From assembly GCF_003852515.1 (NCBI RefSeq), contig NZ_QAJK01000064.1:1-59626 (forward strand): a DNA stretch of 59,626 bases. Reading direction: 5' to 3'. Made by a program: the position numbers and the translations under genes. Below, in pieces: positions 37,193 to 46,408 of this stretch (the stretch's first letter is position 1; each line of letters starts with the position of its first letter). The DNA is from Variovorax sp. KBW07 (lineage in GTDB: Bacteria > Pseudomonadota > Gammaproteobacteria > Burkholderiales > Burkholderiaceae_C). The notes beneath the pieces are model-generated. The model had not been told where the DNA came from. It saw nothing but the letters and a program-made list of their open reading frames with translations, and searched no databases.

Positions 37193-38578
37193 TCAACGCA
37201 ACGAATCGAGCGTGAGCCGGCTTCGTATGCTGACCGTGAACGCACAGCCGCGGCCCGCCGGGTTCTGCGCCAGCTCGATGGTTCCGCCCATGCGCTGGCA
37301 GGCTTGCCGCGCAATCGCCAGGCCCAGCCCAGTGCCATGTGCGGAAGTGCCCGCCACACGGTGAAAGCGGTCGAACACCAGCGCATGCTCTTCCAGCGGA
37401 ATGCCCGGGCCGCTGTCGACGACGGACAGCGTCAGCACGCCGTCTTCGAGCCGCAGCGTCACGATCACGTGCCCGCCCACGTCGACATACTTCACCGCGT
37501 TGTCGAGCAGGTTGCGCAGCACCGATTCGTACAACGGCACCGGCAGGCTGAAGCGCACGCTGTCGGGTGATTCGAGCATCAGCTCCAGCTGCCGGTTGGC
37601 CGCGTCCTTCGAGGCCTGCGCCAGGTGCCGCCGCGTCAGTTCGGCAACGTCGATGCGCTGCATCTCGGGGTGCGTGGAGCCGTCCATCGTTGCCAGCTCC
37701 AGCAACTGCTGGATGAGGTGCGAGCCGCGCGCAATCGCGTGCGTCAGGTGCTGCGCGGCCTCTTCCCGCTCCTTCGGATCGGTGGAGCGCGACAGCACGT
37801 GCGCCTGCGCGCCGATCACGGCCAGCGGAGTCCGCAGCTCGTGCGCCGCATCGTTCACGAACGACCGCTCCCGGTCGACCTTGCCCCGCAGTTGAGAGAG
37901 CAGGTCTTCGAGTGCGTTCACGAGCGGCTCCAGCTCGGCGTACTTCGGATCGAACCCCAGCGGCGACAGGTCTTCCGCGCTGCGCTGGTGAATTCGCTCG
38001 CCCAACATGCGCAGCGGCTTGATGCCCTGCGCGGCGGCAATCCACACGGGCGCCAGCACAAAGGGAAAGGCCACCAGGAAGGGCATGAAGAGCGAACTGC
38101 CGATGAACCCGAGCAGCCAGGTAATGCCCGAATGCGGCTCGCCGAGCCACAGCTTCCAGTGCGTGTTGCTCCCCTCGTAAAGCCAGTAGCTCTGGCTGCC
38201 GAGCTTGATGTCGACCATGCGGTCGTGCTCGCCCTTCAGTGCATGGCCGGCGATCTGCGGGGACACGTACAGCATCCGCCCGGCGTGGTCCTTCAGCATG
38301 AAGACCACCTCCCCGGGCAGGTTGCCCTCGCCGCGGCGCAGCTCGTTGATGAGCTTGGCCATCGAGTCCGTGACGGCCACGGCGACGTCTTCCTTCTCGA
38401 TGTCGGCCAGCACGGCATTGAGCTGGCGCCCCGCGCGCACCACGCTCGAGTCCGTGCTCATGTTCATGCTGAACTCGATGTACAGGAAGGCGATGAGCGC
38501 GGCCCATGCCAGCGTGAAGGCGAACAGCAGCGACAGCGCCACGCGGCGCACCAGGCTGCGCTTGAACAGCCACTTCAT
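37193..38578 (-). CDS. Two-component sensor histidine kinase (QseC/PmrB type)
   Basis: 461-aa membrane kinase. Transmembrane segments are at about 13-36 and about 150-180, enclosing a periplasmic sensor of roughly 115 residues. A HAMP-like linker follows (AQGIKPLRMLGERIHQRSAEDLSPL). The phospho-acceptor His lies in FVNDAAHELRTPLAV. The ATPase region has the N box (LLRNLLDNAVKYV), the G1 box (VVDSGPGIP) and the G2 box (GTGLGLAIA). Overlaps the response regulator stop by 4 bases (ATGA). The signal is unknown; relatives respond to cations, antimicrobial peptides or catechol-type cues. Confidence 0.93.
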   Translation of the reverse strand: MKWLFKRSLVRRVALSLLFAFTLAWAALIAFLYIEFSMNMSTDSSVVRAGRQLNAVLADIEKEDVAVAVTDSMAKLINELRRGEGNLPGEVVFMLKDHAGRMLYVSPQIAGHALKGEHDRMVDIKLGSQSYWLYEGSNTHWKLWLGEPHSGITWLLGFIGSSLFMPFLVAFPFVLAPVWIAAAQGIKPLRMLGERIHQRSAEDLSPLGFDPKYAELEPLVNALEDLLSQLRGKVDRERSFVNDAAHELRTPLAVIGAQAHVLSRSTDPKEREEAAQHLTHAIARGSHLIQQLLELATMDGSTHPEMQRIDVAELTRRHLAQASKDAANRQLELMLESPDSVRFSLPVPLYESVLRNLLDNAVKYVDVGGHVIVTLRLEDGVLTLSVVDSGPGIPLEEHALVFDRFHRVAGTSAHGTGLGLAIARQACQRMGGTIELAQNPAGRGCAFTVSIRSRLTLDSLR

Positions 38579-39246
38579 GACGCGAGCATGTAGCCGACCC
38601 CGCGAACGGTCTTGATGCGCTCGGCGCCGATCTTGCGGCGCAGGTTCGACACATGCACTTCGATGGCGCCGAAGTCGACCGGCTCGCCCAGCGGGTCGAG
38701 CCGCTGCGACAGCGTGCCCTTGGGAATCACCGCGCCGGGTTCGCGCGCCAGCTCCAGCACCAGCTGGAATTCGCGCGGCGACAGGTCGAGCACCGCGCCG
38801 GCCAGCCGCGCCACGTGGCTGCGCGGTTCGATCTCCAGTTCGCCGAAGGTCCACACGTCGCTGGCCTGGTGCGCGTAGCGCCGCCGCACCGCATGAATGC
38901 GGGCCACCAGCTCGGGCGTGGCAAAGGGCTTGACCACGTAGTCGTCGGCGCCGCCATCGAGCCCGGCCAGCCGGTCTTCGAGTGCCGAGCGCGCGGTGAT
39001 GACGACGATGGGCACCGTCACGCCCGAACGCCGCCAGCGCGAGAGCAGTTGCAGGCCCGAGCCGTCGGGCAGGCTCACGTCGAGCAGCACGCAGCCGCAG
39101 GCGTCGCCCTCGAAGGACCGGGGTGCGTCGGCGATGCGGCGCAGCCACTCGATGCTGAAACCCTCGGCCTTGAGCGCTTGCGAGAGCGCCCGCCCCAGGT
39201 CCAGGTCGTCTTCAATGAGCAGGAGGTGCATGGCCGGATTGTCCAT
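38575..39246 (-). CDS. OmpR-family response regulator
   Basis: 223-aa regulator. The receiver domain (about 6-120) has the acidic pair (LLIEDDLDLG), the phospho-acceptor Asp in CVLLDVSLPDGSG and the Lys in YVVKPF. The C-terminal winged helix (about 128-223) includes LSPREFQLVLELAREPGAVIPKGTL and VHVSNLRRKIGAERIKTVRGVGYML. It starts at 39246; an internal ATG five codons in is possible. Coupled to the kinase by an ATGA overlap. Confidence 0.93.
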   Translation of the reverse strand: MDNPAMHLLLIEDDLDLGRALSQALKAEGFSIEWLRRIADAPRSFEGDACGCVLLDVSLPDGSGLQLLSRWRRSGVTVPIVVITARSALEDRLAGLDGGADDYVVKPFATPELVARIHAVRRRYAHQASDVWTFGELEIEPRSHVARLAGAVLDLSPREFQLVLELAREPGAVIPKGTLSQRLDPLGEPVDFGAIEVHVSNLRRKIGAERIKTVRGVGYMLAS

Positions 39247-39358
39247 GCACCAACCTTAAGCATTGCCAAAGGTTCGGCGGCAAACAATGCGCTTCCCCCC
39301 GATCTACCGGGCAGCCACGGGGGCAACGGTCGGCCGCCCGGATTCATTGGAGTTTTGC

Positions 39359-39658
39359 GTGGTCCCCGTCTTCAGAATCCCGAAGCGCCGGTCGCTTGTG
39401 GCAGCGGTTCTGGTCGCCATGGCACTCTCGGCCTGCGGCGACGGAAGAGCCCCTCCCAGCGCCGCAGAAATGCACCCCGACGACGCGGCGGTACACGCCG
39501 TGCTCGTGAAGAAAGAGCCGGACGCCACCGGCAAGCACGGCCTTGAAAAAGACCCGCGCGCGGCCCCGTTCCTGATGCAGCTGCACTGCCGGCTCAGCCG
39601 CTGCAGCCTGATCGTTCGGCTGAAGCAATCGCGCCTGCTGCGCGCATTGCTGAAGTAG
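39359..39658 (+). CDS. Small predicted lipoprotein (99 aa)
   Basis: 99-aa protein read from a GTG at 39359 that has a GGAG site about 7 bases upstream. A basic-hydrophobic signal (about residues 1-24) ends in the lipobox LSAC, so the mature protein (about 75 aa) should be lipid-anchored. The mature part has two cysteines in MQLHCRLSRCSL. Divergent from the two-component genes, 112 bases away. Family not recognised; may be a target of the system. Confidence 0.6.
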   Translation: MVPVFRIPKRRSLVAAVLVAMALSACGDGRAPPSAAEMHPDDAAVHAVLVKKEPDATGKHGLEKDPRAAPFLMQLHCRLSRCSLIVRLKQSRLLRALLK

Positions 39659-39749
39659 CGGCTCGCGCGTTTCGAGCGTTTCCCACGCGTCCCACGTTTC
39701 CCCCGCCTCCGTGCGGGCAAAACCGGTGCCGGCGCACCGAGGCCACAGA

Positions 39750-40607
39750 ATGGCGCGCATGCAGAACACCACGCCCCTGAAGAACAACCAGGCGCTGCAG
39801 CGCGCCTACCTGCTGCTCGTCGCCGTCCTCGTGCTGGTCGGCTGCTGGATCGCTCCCATCGATGCGCCCGCGCGCGAGCAGGTCAACGACGGCCTGAAGC
39901 GCGCGCTCACCACCTTCGCCGCGGCACGCGCGCTGGGCGCCGTGGTCTCGGTGGCGCAAGGCACCCAGGTCGATGCCACGCCGGGCGGCGTGGGCGTCAG
40001 CTTCGCGCCCGGACAGGCGCTGAAGCCGCTGAACGAACTGATCGAGCAGTTCGCGGCCATCATGCTGGCGGCCAGCGTGTCGTTCGGCATCCAGCTGGTG
40101 CTGCTGAACATCGGTGCGCACCACCTCATGTCTTACCTGGTCTGCGCGGTCGCGCTCGCATGGACGGTGGTGCGCTGGCGGCGCGGGCGCTCGCCGCGCT
40201 GGCTGCAGTCGGCGCTGATCGGGCTGCTGCTGGTGCGCTTCGCGGTGCCGCTCAGCGCGGTGGCCAACGAAGGCATCTACCGCGTGTTCATGGCCAGCGA
40301 GTACCAGACCGCGCTGTCGGGCATCGAGAAATCGCCGACCGCGGTGGTCGATGCAACGCAAGAAGCGCCCACCGCGCAGGAAGGCTGGAAAGACCGCATC
40401 GAGCGCTGGCTGCCGAAGCTGCCCAACCTGAAGGCGACCTACGAGCAGATATTGAAGTCGGCGTCGGACTGGGCCGAGCGCATCGTCAAGCTCATTGCGC
40501 TGTTCGTGCTGCAGACCATCGTGCTGCCGCTGGGCTTCCTGTTCCTTGCATGGCGGCTTGCGCGAGCGGCCATACGCGAGCCCGCCATTCGAAACGCCGC
40601 GGCTTAG
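39750..40607 (+). CDS. Integral membrane protein of unknown function
   Basis: 285-aa inner-membrane protein with about five hydrophobic segments: the N-terminal YLLLVAVLVLVGCWIAPID, the AAIMLAASVSFGIQLVLL and MSYLVCAVALAWTVV stretches, ALIGLLLVRFAVPLSAV, and the C-terminal ALFVLQTIVLPLGFLFLAW. A soluble loop of about 75 residues lies before the last segment. The start could also be 39759. No motif points to a function. Same strand as the lipoprotein upstream and the lactonase downstream. Confidence 0.7.
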   Translation: MARMQNTTPLKNNQALQRAYLLLVAVLVLVGCWIAPIDAPAREQVNDGLKRALTTFAAARALGAVVSVAQGTQVDATPGGVGVSFAPGQALKPLNELIEQFAAIMLAASVSFGIQLVLLNIGAHHLMSYLVCAVALAWTVVRWRRGRSPRWLQSALIGLLLVRFAVPLSAVANEGIYRVFMASEYQTALSGIEKSPTAVVDATQEAPTAQEGWKDRIERWLPKLPNLKATYEQILKSASDWAERIVKLIALFVLQTIVLPLGFLFLAWRLARAAIREPAIRNAAA

Positions 40608-40663
40608 CGTTTCCCTGCGAGTGGTAGCAAACTGGCGGCCCGAAGCACCACCGAGGACTCCCG

Positions 40664-41593
40664 ATGCAGATTCGCGAACTCGCCACCGGCCTGCAGTTTC
40701 CCGAAGGGCCGATCGCCATGGACGACGGCTCCGTGCTGCTGGTCGAAATTGCACGCGGCACGCTCACGCGGGTGCGCGCCGATGGGCTGGTGCAGGTGGT
40801 CGCCGACCTGGGTGGAGGACCGAACGGCGCGGCCATCGGGCCCGACGGCGCGGTGTACGTGTGCAACAACGGCGGGTTCAGGTGGCACACCGAAGCCGAC
40901 GGCTGCGTGCGGCCGGTGGGCCAGGCGGCCGACTATTCAGGCGGTCGCATCGAGCGCATCGACCTGGCCACGGGCCGCGCAGAACGCCTGTACGACACGG
41001 TCGAGGGCGGCGCGCTTTGCGGCCCCAACGACATCGTGTTCGACGCGCAAGGCGGCTTCTACTTCACCGACCTGGGCAAGGTGCGCGAGCGCGACATGGA
41101 CCGCGGCGGCCTGTTCTACGGCCATGCCGATGGCAGTGCCGCCCATGCGATCGCACGGCCCGTGATGACGCCCAACGGCATCGCGCTTTCGCCCGACGGC
41201 CAGACCCTCTACTACGCCGAGACCGAAGGCGCGCGCGTCTGGGCCTTCGACATCACGGCACCGGGGCGCGTGCGCAAGGACGGTTGGCCCTCGCCGCATG
41301 GCGGCCGCATGCTGTGCGCCTCGCCGGGCGGGCACTACCAGCGCTTCGATTCGATGGCGGTCGATGCATTGGGCAACCTGTGCGTGGCCACGCTGCTGCA
41401 TGGCGGCATCAGCATCGTCGCGCCCGATGGCGGCAGCGTCGAGCACGTGCCGCTGCCCGACCGCTACACCACCAACATCTGCTTCGGCGGGCGCGACCGG
41501 CGCACGGCTTTCGTCACCCCGTCGGGCAGCGGCCGGCTGATCGCCATCGACGACTGGCCCACGCCCGGCCTGGCGCTGAACTTCCAGGCCTGA
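40664..41593 (+). CDS. SMP-30/gluconolactonase-family protein
   Basis: 309-aa six-bladed propeller hydrolase, cytoplasmic. Expected metal ligands are visible: Glu in QFPEGPIAMDDGS, Asn in GGALCGPNDIVF, Asn in VMTPNGIALSPDG and Asp in DSMAVDALGNLC. The family hydrolyses sugar lactones or similar esters. The substrate cannot be assigned, and no sugar dehydrogenase lies next to it. Converges on the SoeC-like gene. Confidence 0.88.
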   Translation: MQIRELATGLQFPEGPIAMDDGSVLLVEIARGTLTRVRADGLVQVVADLGGGPNGAAIGPDGAVYVCNNGGFRWHTEADGCVRPVGQAADYSGGRIERIDLATGRAERLYDTVEGGALCGPNDIVFDAQGGFYFTDLGKVRERDMDRGGLFYGHADGSAAHAIARPVMTPNGIALSPDGQTLYYAETEGARVWAFDITAPGRVRKDGWPSPHGGRMLCASPGGHYQRFDSMAVDALGNLCVATLLHGGISIVAPDGGSVEHVPLPDRYTTNICFGGRDRRTAFVTPSGSGRLIAIDDWPTPGLALNFQA

Positions 41594-41603
41594 CTGCTAC
41601 GCA

Positions 41604-42539
41604 TCACGACACCACCTGGTAGTACAGGTTCTGCGGGTGCTTGGCCTGCGCAAAGAAGAACCAGCGCTCGGCCAGCAGGCCCGGTGCCTGCACCAGCACC
41701 GCAAGCAGCCACGGCCACGTGAGACCACCGCCCATCAAGCCGCACACCAGCAGCAGCGCCGGCAACGCGAAGGCCAGCAACAGGAAGCCGAGCTTCATGT
41801 TCTTCAGCGCGGCGAGCGAAGCGCCGTGAAAGAACTCGCGCGTGTTGAACGACCCGGCCGACATGCCCATCGACTTCTGCACCAGCTTCTGCGTGCGGAT
41901 GCCGGTGGCCGATTGCAAGGTCGACTTGTGGCGAATGCCCGCGTTGCGCCGCAGCGCCTTTGCCCGCGCGGCCCATGCCGCCAGCGTGGCAACGAGCGCG
42001 CACGGCCCGAAGACCTGCACGAAGCGCGCCTCGCCCGCCAGCGCCGCCATTGCACAGGCCAGCACCAGCCCCGACGACAGGCCGATCAGCGTGAAGTTGA
42101 CGATGGTCAGCGGATGCGCCCACTCCTCGATGAAGCGCAGGCAGGCGTAGATCATCGCGGTGCAGTACCACAGCGCGACGGCGCCGCACAGCACCAGCAC
42201 CGGCAGCAGCCACGTGAACGGTGCACCGGCGCCGAACTGCAACGACAGCCACCACAGCGCCACCAGCGCGATGAAGCCCGGCAGCACGATCACTTCGCGC
42301 GACATCCACGAGGTGCGCCACATCAGCACCGCACGCCAGGCGCGCGTCTTGCGGCCCAGGTGCATGAACGACGCGGCCAGGCCGGCCACGAGCAGCACCT
42401 CGGCCACGCCCAGCGCCATCAACAGGAAACCCGGCGACAGCCCGAGGCCGAACAACACCGCCAGCGCCAGCGTGAACACCAGCCCCTGCGCGGCACCCGA
42501 CAGCGTGGTGAAGAAAAGAATCGAGAACGCGGGATGCAT
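41604..42539 (-). CDS. soeC: DmsC/SoeC-like membrane anchor subunit
   Basis: 311-aa inner-membrane protein with about eight hydrophobic helices, of the DMSO-reductase anchor (DmsC) family, which passes electrons between the quinone pool and the Fe-S subunit. It is the last gene of a three-gene molybdoenzyme operon and begins 7 bases after the ferredoxin stop. With no Tat signal on the catalytic subunit, the enzyme should face the cytoplasm, as in SoeABC sulfite dehydrogenase. The location next to sulfite-releasing pathways supports that reading. The gene symbol is by context. Confidence 0.75.
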   Translation of the reverse strand: MHPAFSILFFTTLSGAAQGLVFTLALAVLFGLGLSPGFLLMALGVAEVLLVAGLAASFMHLGRKTRAWRAVLMWRTSWMSREVIVLPGFIALVALWWLSLQFGAGAPFTWLLPVLVLCGAVALWYCTAMIYACLRFIEEWAHPLTIVNFTLIGLSSGLVLACAMAALAGEARFVQVFGPCALVATLAAWAARAKALRRNAGIRHKSTLQSATGIRTQKLVQKSMGMSAGSFNTREFFHGASLAALKNMKLGFLLLAFALPALLLVCGLMGGGLTWPWLLAVLVQAPGLLAERWFFFAQAKHPQNLYYQVVS

Positions 42540-42546
42540 CTTCTGG

Positions 42547-43389
42547 CTACTCCCTCGGCGCGTCGGTCGACTGCGTGATGTGACGCGGCAGGTACTGGTT
42601 GGCGGGGTTGGTTTCCCACTCGGGCATCAGCTGGTAGCCGCCGCGTTCGCGAATGGCCTTCGACACGTCGGAGTCCGGGTCCTTCACGTCGCCGAAGATG
42701 CGCGCGCCCGTGGGGCAGGCTTTCACGCAGGCGGGCTTGCGGTCTTCCTTGGGCAACTGCTCGTCGTAGATGCGGTCGACGCACAGCGTGCACTTGGTCA
42801 TGACCTGGCGTTCTTCATCGAGCTCGCGTGCGCCATAAGGGCAGGCCCACGCGCAGTACTTGCAGCCGATGCACTTGTCGTAGTCGACCAGCACGATGCC
42901 GTCTTCCTTGCGCTTGTAGCTGGCGCCCGTGGGGCACACCGGCACGCACGGTGGGTCTTCGCAGTGCAGGCAGCTCTTGGGAAAGTGGATGGTCTCGGTG
43001 ACCGGGAACGCGCCGGCCTCGTAGGTCTGCACGCGGTTGAAGAAGGTGCCGGTGGGGTTGGCGGCGTAGGGCCGCTCATCGGCCAGCGGGCCGGCGCTGC
43101 CGGAGGTGTTCCATTGCTTGCAGGAGGTGACGCAGGCATGGCAGCCGACGCAGACGTTGAGGTCGATGACGAGGGCGAGTTGCTTGGCGAGCGTTTCGCC
43201 CTGCTCGGCGCGTTGCGTGGTTTTACTCCCTCCCCTCCCGGGGGAGGGTTGGGGTGGGGGCAGCGGCGCATCAACTGCAGGCCGCGCTTCAATGAAGGCC
43301 GTCGTGCCCCCACCCCAGCCCTCCCCCGGAAGGGGAGGGAGCGAAACCGGAGACGGGGCCGCCATCAGGTCCTTCAACCACTGCATCAT
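42547..43389 (-). CDS. soeB: 4Fe-4S ferredoxin subunit (SoeB/DmsB-like) with an inserted palindromic repeat
   Basis: 280-aa electron-transfer subunit. Four Cys-rich clusters are visible: CVGCHACVTSC (C80-C90), CLHCEDPPCVPVCP, CIGCKYCAWACP plus CTLCVDRI, and CVKACP. Together these bind four [4Fe-4S] centres. Residues about 14-58 are a Pro/Gly-rich stretch (LPPLPGEGWGGG ... PSPGRGG) encoded by a large inverted repeat; it interrupts an otherwise normal protein of about 235 aa but keeps the frame open. It starts at the ATG overlapping the catalytic-subunit stop (ATGA). Whether the extra segment affects assembly is unknown. Confidence 0.85.
   Translation of the reverse strand: MMQWLKDLMAAPSPVSLPPLPGEGWGGGTTAFIEARPAVDAPLPPPQPSPGRGGSKTTQRAEQGETLAKQLALVIDLNVCVGCHACVTSCKQWNTSGSAGPLADERPYAANPTGTFFNRVQTYEAGAFPVTETIHFPKSCLHCEDPPCVPVCPTGASYKRKEDGIVLVDYDKCIGCKYCAWACPYGARELDEERQVMTKCTLCVDRIYDEQLPKEDRKPACVKACPTGARIFGDVKDPDSDVSKAIRERGGYQLMPEWETNPANQYLPRHITQSTDAPRE
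43219..43348. repeat. Palindromic repeat element inside soeB
   Basis: Imperfect inverted repeat with arms of about 43 bases (43219-43261 and 43306-43348; four mismatches by eye) around a 44-base centre. Each arm contains its own C-rich/G-rich hairpin. Translated, it gives the LPGEGWGGG/PSPGRGG signature that recurs in many beta- and gammaproteobacterial genomes where such repeats lie between or inside genes. No transposase is encoded. Confidence 0.85.
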
Positions 43390-46325
43390 TTCTTCCCCCT
43401 CCCCGCAAAGTACGTCAGCACGCTCGCCGCCTTCCCCAGCACCCCGGGCGCGCTCGGCATGCTCGCCATCTGCGGAAATGTCTCTTCAGGCTCGCCAGGT
43501 TCCGCCGGCCTTATGCGCACCCGCACGTCGTACCACCCCGCCTGCCCGGTGATCGGGTCCGAGTTGCTGATGCGTCCGCTCGCCGTTCCCGCGAACGGCA
43601 GCTCTTCGCTGATCAGGTGGTTCAGCAGGAAACCCTTGCGCGCTTCGTCCGAGCCCGGCGCCAGTTGCCAAGCGCCATCGGCCTTGCCGATCGCATTCCA
43701 CGTCCACACCGTGCCCGGCTCCACGGCCTCGCTGTAGCGAAGCATGCAACGCACCTTGCCCCACTGGCTCTCGACCCAGCACCAGCCGCCGTCGGCAATG
43801 CCCGCCGCTTCGGCGGTGAGCGGGTTCACGTGCAGGTAGTTGTGGCTGTGGATCTGCCGCAGCCACGCGTTCTGCGAATCCCACGAGTGGTACATCGCCA
43901 TCGGCCGTTGCGTCAGCGCATTGAGCGGATAGGCGTCGAGGTCGGTCGCGGCTTCTTCGAGCGGTGCATACCAGAAAGGCAGCGGGTCGAAATACGTGTC
44001 GATGCGCTCGCGCAAGGCATCGGGCGGTTGCCGCCCGGGGCTCTTGCCCTGTGCCGCGAGGCGGAAGCTCTGCAGCGTGTCGGAATACAGCGCCAGCTGC
44101 ACCGGGTCGTTGCGTTGCCGCCAGCCCTTGTCTTTCGCAAAGTCCAGGTACTCCCGGTTCCAGTTGCGCATGTAGTGCATCGTCTCGGGCATGTGGTACT
44201 GGAACACGCAGTTGTTCTGCGCATACGCCTCCCACTGCTTCGGGTTGGGCGCGCCGCGCAGGTGCTCGGTGCCGTCCTTGCCGCGCCAGCCCATCAGGAA
44301 ACCGATGCCCGGCTGCGGCTCGAAGTTGACGACGAAGTCCGGGTAGCCCGTGTACTTGCGCCCGCCCTCGGGCGTGGTGAAGGCCGGAAACTTCAGCCGC
44401 GACGCCAGCTCGATCAGCACCTCCTGGAAGGGCTTGCACTCCCCGGTCGGCGGCACCACCGGCACGCGCACCGAATCGACCGGCCCGTCGAACTCCGAGA
44501 TCGGCCGGTCGAGCATTCCCATCACGTCGTGGCGCTCCAGGTAGGTGGTGTCGGGCAGCACCAGGTCGGCAAAGGCCACGGTCTCGCTCTGGAAGGCGTC
44601 GCACACCACCAGGAACGGAATCATGTGCTCGCCCTTCTCGTCCTTGCGGTTGAGCATCTCGCGCACGCCCATGGTGTTCATGCTCGAATTCCACGCCATG
44701 TTGGCCATGAAGATCATCAGCGTGTCGATGCGGTAGGGGTCGCCCTTCGCCGCGTTGGTGATCACGTTGTGCATGAGCCCGTGCGCCGACAGCGGGTGCT
44801 CCCACGAAAACGCATGGTCGATGCGGATCGGCGAGCCGTCGGGGTTGATGGCCAGCTCGTCCGGGCTGGCCGGAAAACCCAGCGGCGCCGCGTTGAGCGG
44901 CGTGTTCGGCTGGATCATTCCCGGGTCGTTGAAGGCCCGGTAGTTGGGCACGATGTGCCTCGGGTACGGTGCCTTGTGCCGAAAGCCGCCAGGCGCGTCG
45001 ATGGTGCCGAGCACGCTCATCAGCACCGCCAGCGCACGCACGGTCTGGAATCCGTTCGAATGCGCCGCCAGCCCGCGCATCGCATGAAAGGCCACCGGCC
45101 GCGCCTGCGTGGTCGGGTGCTTCTTGCCCCAGGCATCGGTCCAGGGAATGGGCAGTTCGAAGGCCTGCTTCAGCGCCGTGTCGCCCATCTCGCGCGCCAG
45201 CTTGCGGATGCGCGCCGCATCGATGCCGGTGATGGCCTGCGCCCATTCGGGCGTGCAGCTCGCCACGCGCTCGCGCAGCAACTGGAACGACGGCGCCACG
45301 CGCGTGCCGTCGGCCAGCGTGTAGTGGCCTTCGAGCGCGGGGTCGCACCCGTCTTCGATGCCTTCGGGGTAGGCGGGCTTCACGCTGCCGCTGGCCTTGT
45401 CCCACACCAGCTTGTTGTGCGGGTTGCGCCCATCGCCGGGCGGACCGCGCTCGGGGTCGAAGGCGAACAGCCCTTCGCGCTCGCAATCGTCCAGCACCAC
45501 CAGCTGCGGGGCGTTGGTGAAGCGCTTGAGGAATGCATGGTCCACCAGTTCGTTGCCGATCAGCTCGTGCAGCAGCGCCATGAACAGCGCGCCGTCGGTG
45601 CCCGGCTTGATCGGAATCCATTCGTCGGCAATGGCCGAGTAGCCCGTGCGCACCGGGTTGATGGAAATGAAGCGCCCGCCCGCCCGCTTGAACTTGCTGA
45701 TGGCAATCTTCATCGGGTTGCTGTGGTGGTCTTCGGCCGTGCCGATCATCACGAACAGCTTGGCGCGTTCCAGGTCGGGCCCGCCGAACTCCCAGAAGCT
45801 GCCGCCGATGGTGTAGATCATTCCCGCGGCCATGTTGACCGAGCAGAAGCCGCCGTGCGCCGCGTAGTTGGGCGTGCCGAACTGCCGCGCGAACAGGCCG
45901 GTGAGCGCCTGCATCTGGTCGCGCCCCGTGAACAGCGCGAACTTCTTCGGGTCGGTGGCGCGGATGTGGCCCAGGCGCTCGGTCAGCATGCCGTAGGCGC
46001 GCTCCCAGCTGATGGGCTCGAACTCCCCGGCCCCGCGCTCGCTGCCGGCCTTGCGCAGCAGCGGCTGCGTGATGCGCGCGGGCGACACCTGCTTCATGAT
46101 GCCCGACGAGCCCTTGGCGCAGATCACGCCCTGGTTCAGCGGGTGGTTCGGGTTGCCGTCGATGTAGCGCACCTCAGGCCCCTTCTCACCCTCGCGCAGG
46201 TGCACGCGAATGCCGCAGCGGCAGGCGCACATGTAGCAGGTGGTGGTCTTGACCTCGGTATCGGCCGTGGGCGTGGGGGCCGACAGCGGATCGTGCACGG
46301 GCTCGCGGGACAGGAAACTGAACAC
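43386..46325 (-). CDS. soeA: Molybdopterin oxidoreductase catalytic subunit, SoeA-like (sulfite dehydrogenase)
   Basis: 979-aa DMSO-reductase-family enzyme. The N-terminal [4Fe-4S] site has C30, C33, C37 and C69 (TTTCYMCACRCG ... GVICAKG). The body carries bis-MGD blocks, and WNAIGKADGAWQLAP lies in the C-terminal dinucleotide-binding domain. The N-terminus (MFSFLSREPVHDPLS) has no twin-arginine signal, so the enzyme is cytoplasmic; this separates it from DMSO reductases and fits SoeA, which oxidises sulfite to sulfate. Operon order A-B-C is as in soeABC. The neighbouring SuyAB and Xsc genes both release sulfite. A polysulfide or other oxyanion reductase cannot be fully excluded. Confidence 0.78.
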   Translation of the reverse strand: MFSFLSREPVHDPLSAPTPTADTEVKTTTCYMCACRCGIRVHLREGEKGPEVRYIDGNPNHPLNQGVICAKGSSGIMKQVSPARITQPLLRKAGSERGAGEFEPISWERAYGMLTERLGHIRATDPKKFALFTGRDQMQALTGLFARQFGTPNYAAHGGFCSVNMAAGMIYTIGGSFWEFGGPDLERAKLFVMIGTAEDHHSNPMKIAISKFKRAGGRFISINPVRTGYSAIADEWIPIKPGTDGALFMALLHELIGNELVDHAFLKRFTNAPQLVVLDDCEREGLFAFDPERGPPGDGRNPHNKLVWDKASGSVKPAYPEGIEDGCDPALEGHYTLADGTRVAPSFQLLRERVASCTPEWAQAITGIDAARIRKLAREMGDTALKQAFELPIPWTDAWGKKHPTTQARPVAFHAMRGLAAHSNGFQTVRALAVLMSVLGTIDAPGGFRHKAPYPRHIVPNYRAFNDPGMIQPNTPLNAAPLGFPASPDELAINPDGSPIRIDHAFSWEHPLSAHGLMHNVITNAAKGDPYRIDTLMIFMANMAWNSSMNTMGVREMLNRKDEKGEHMIPFLVVCDAFQSETVAFADLVLPDTTYLERHDVMGMLDRPISEFDGPVDSVRVPVVPPTGECKPFQEVLIELASRLKFPAFTTPEGGRKYTGYPDFVVNFEPQPGIGFLMGWRGKDGTEHLRGAPNPKQWEAYAQNNCVFQYHMPETMHYMRNWNREYLDFAKDKGWRQRNDPVQLALYSDTLQSFRLAAQGKSPGRQPPDALRERIDTYFDPLPFWYAPLEEAATDLDAYPLNALTQRPMAMYHSWDSQNAWLRQIHSHNYLHVNPLTAEAAGIADGGWCWVESQWGKVRCMLRYSEAVEPGTVWTWNAIGKADGAWQLAPGSDEARKGFLLNHLISEELPFAGTASGRISNSDPITGQAGWYDVRVRIRPAEPGEPEETFPQMASMPSAPGVLGKAASVLTYFAGRGKK

Positions 46326-46408
46326 TGGCGGTCCTTTGTTTTCAAGCGGGGGCTGTGCCGATGCTAGAGGCCTTCCATCGAACGAAAAAGCGCAGAATAT
46401 TGCTCACG

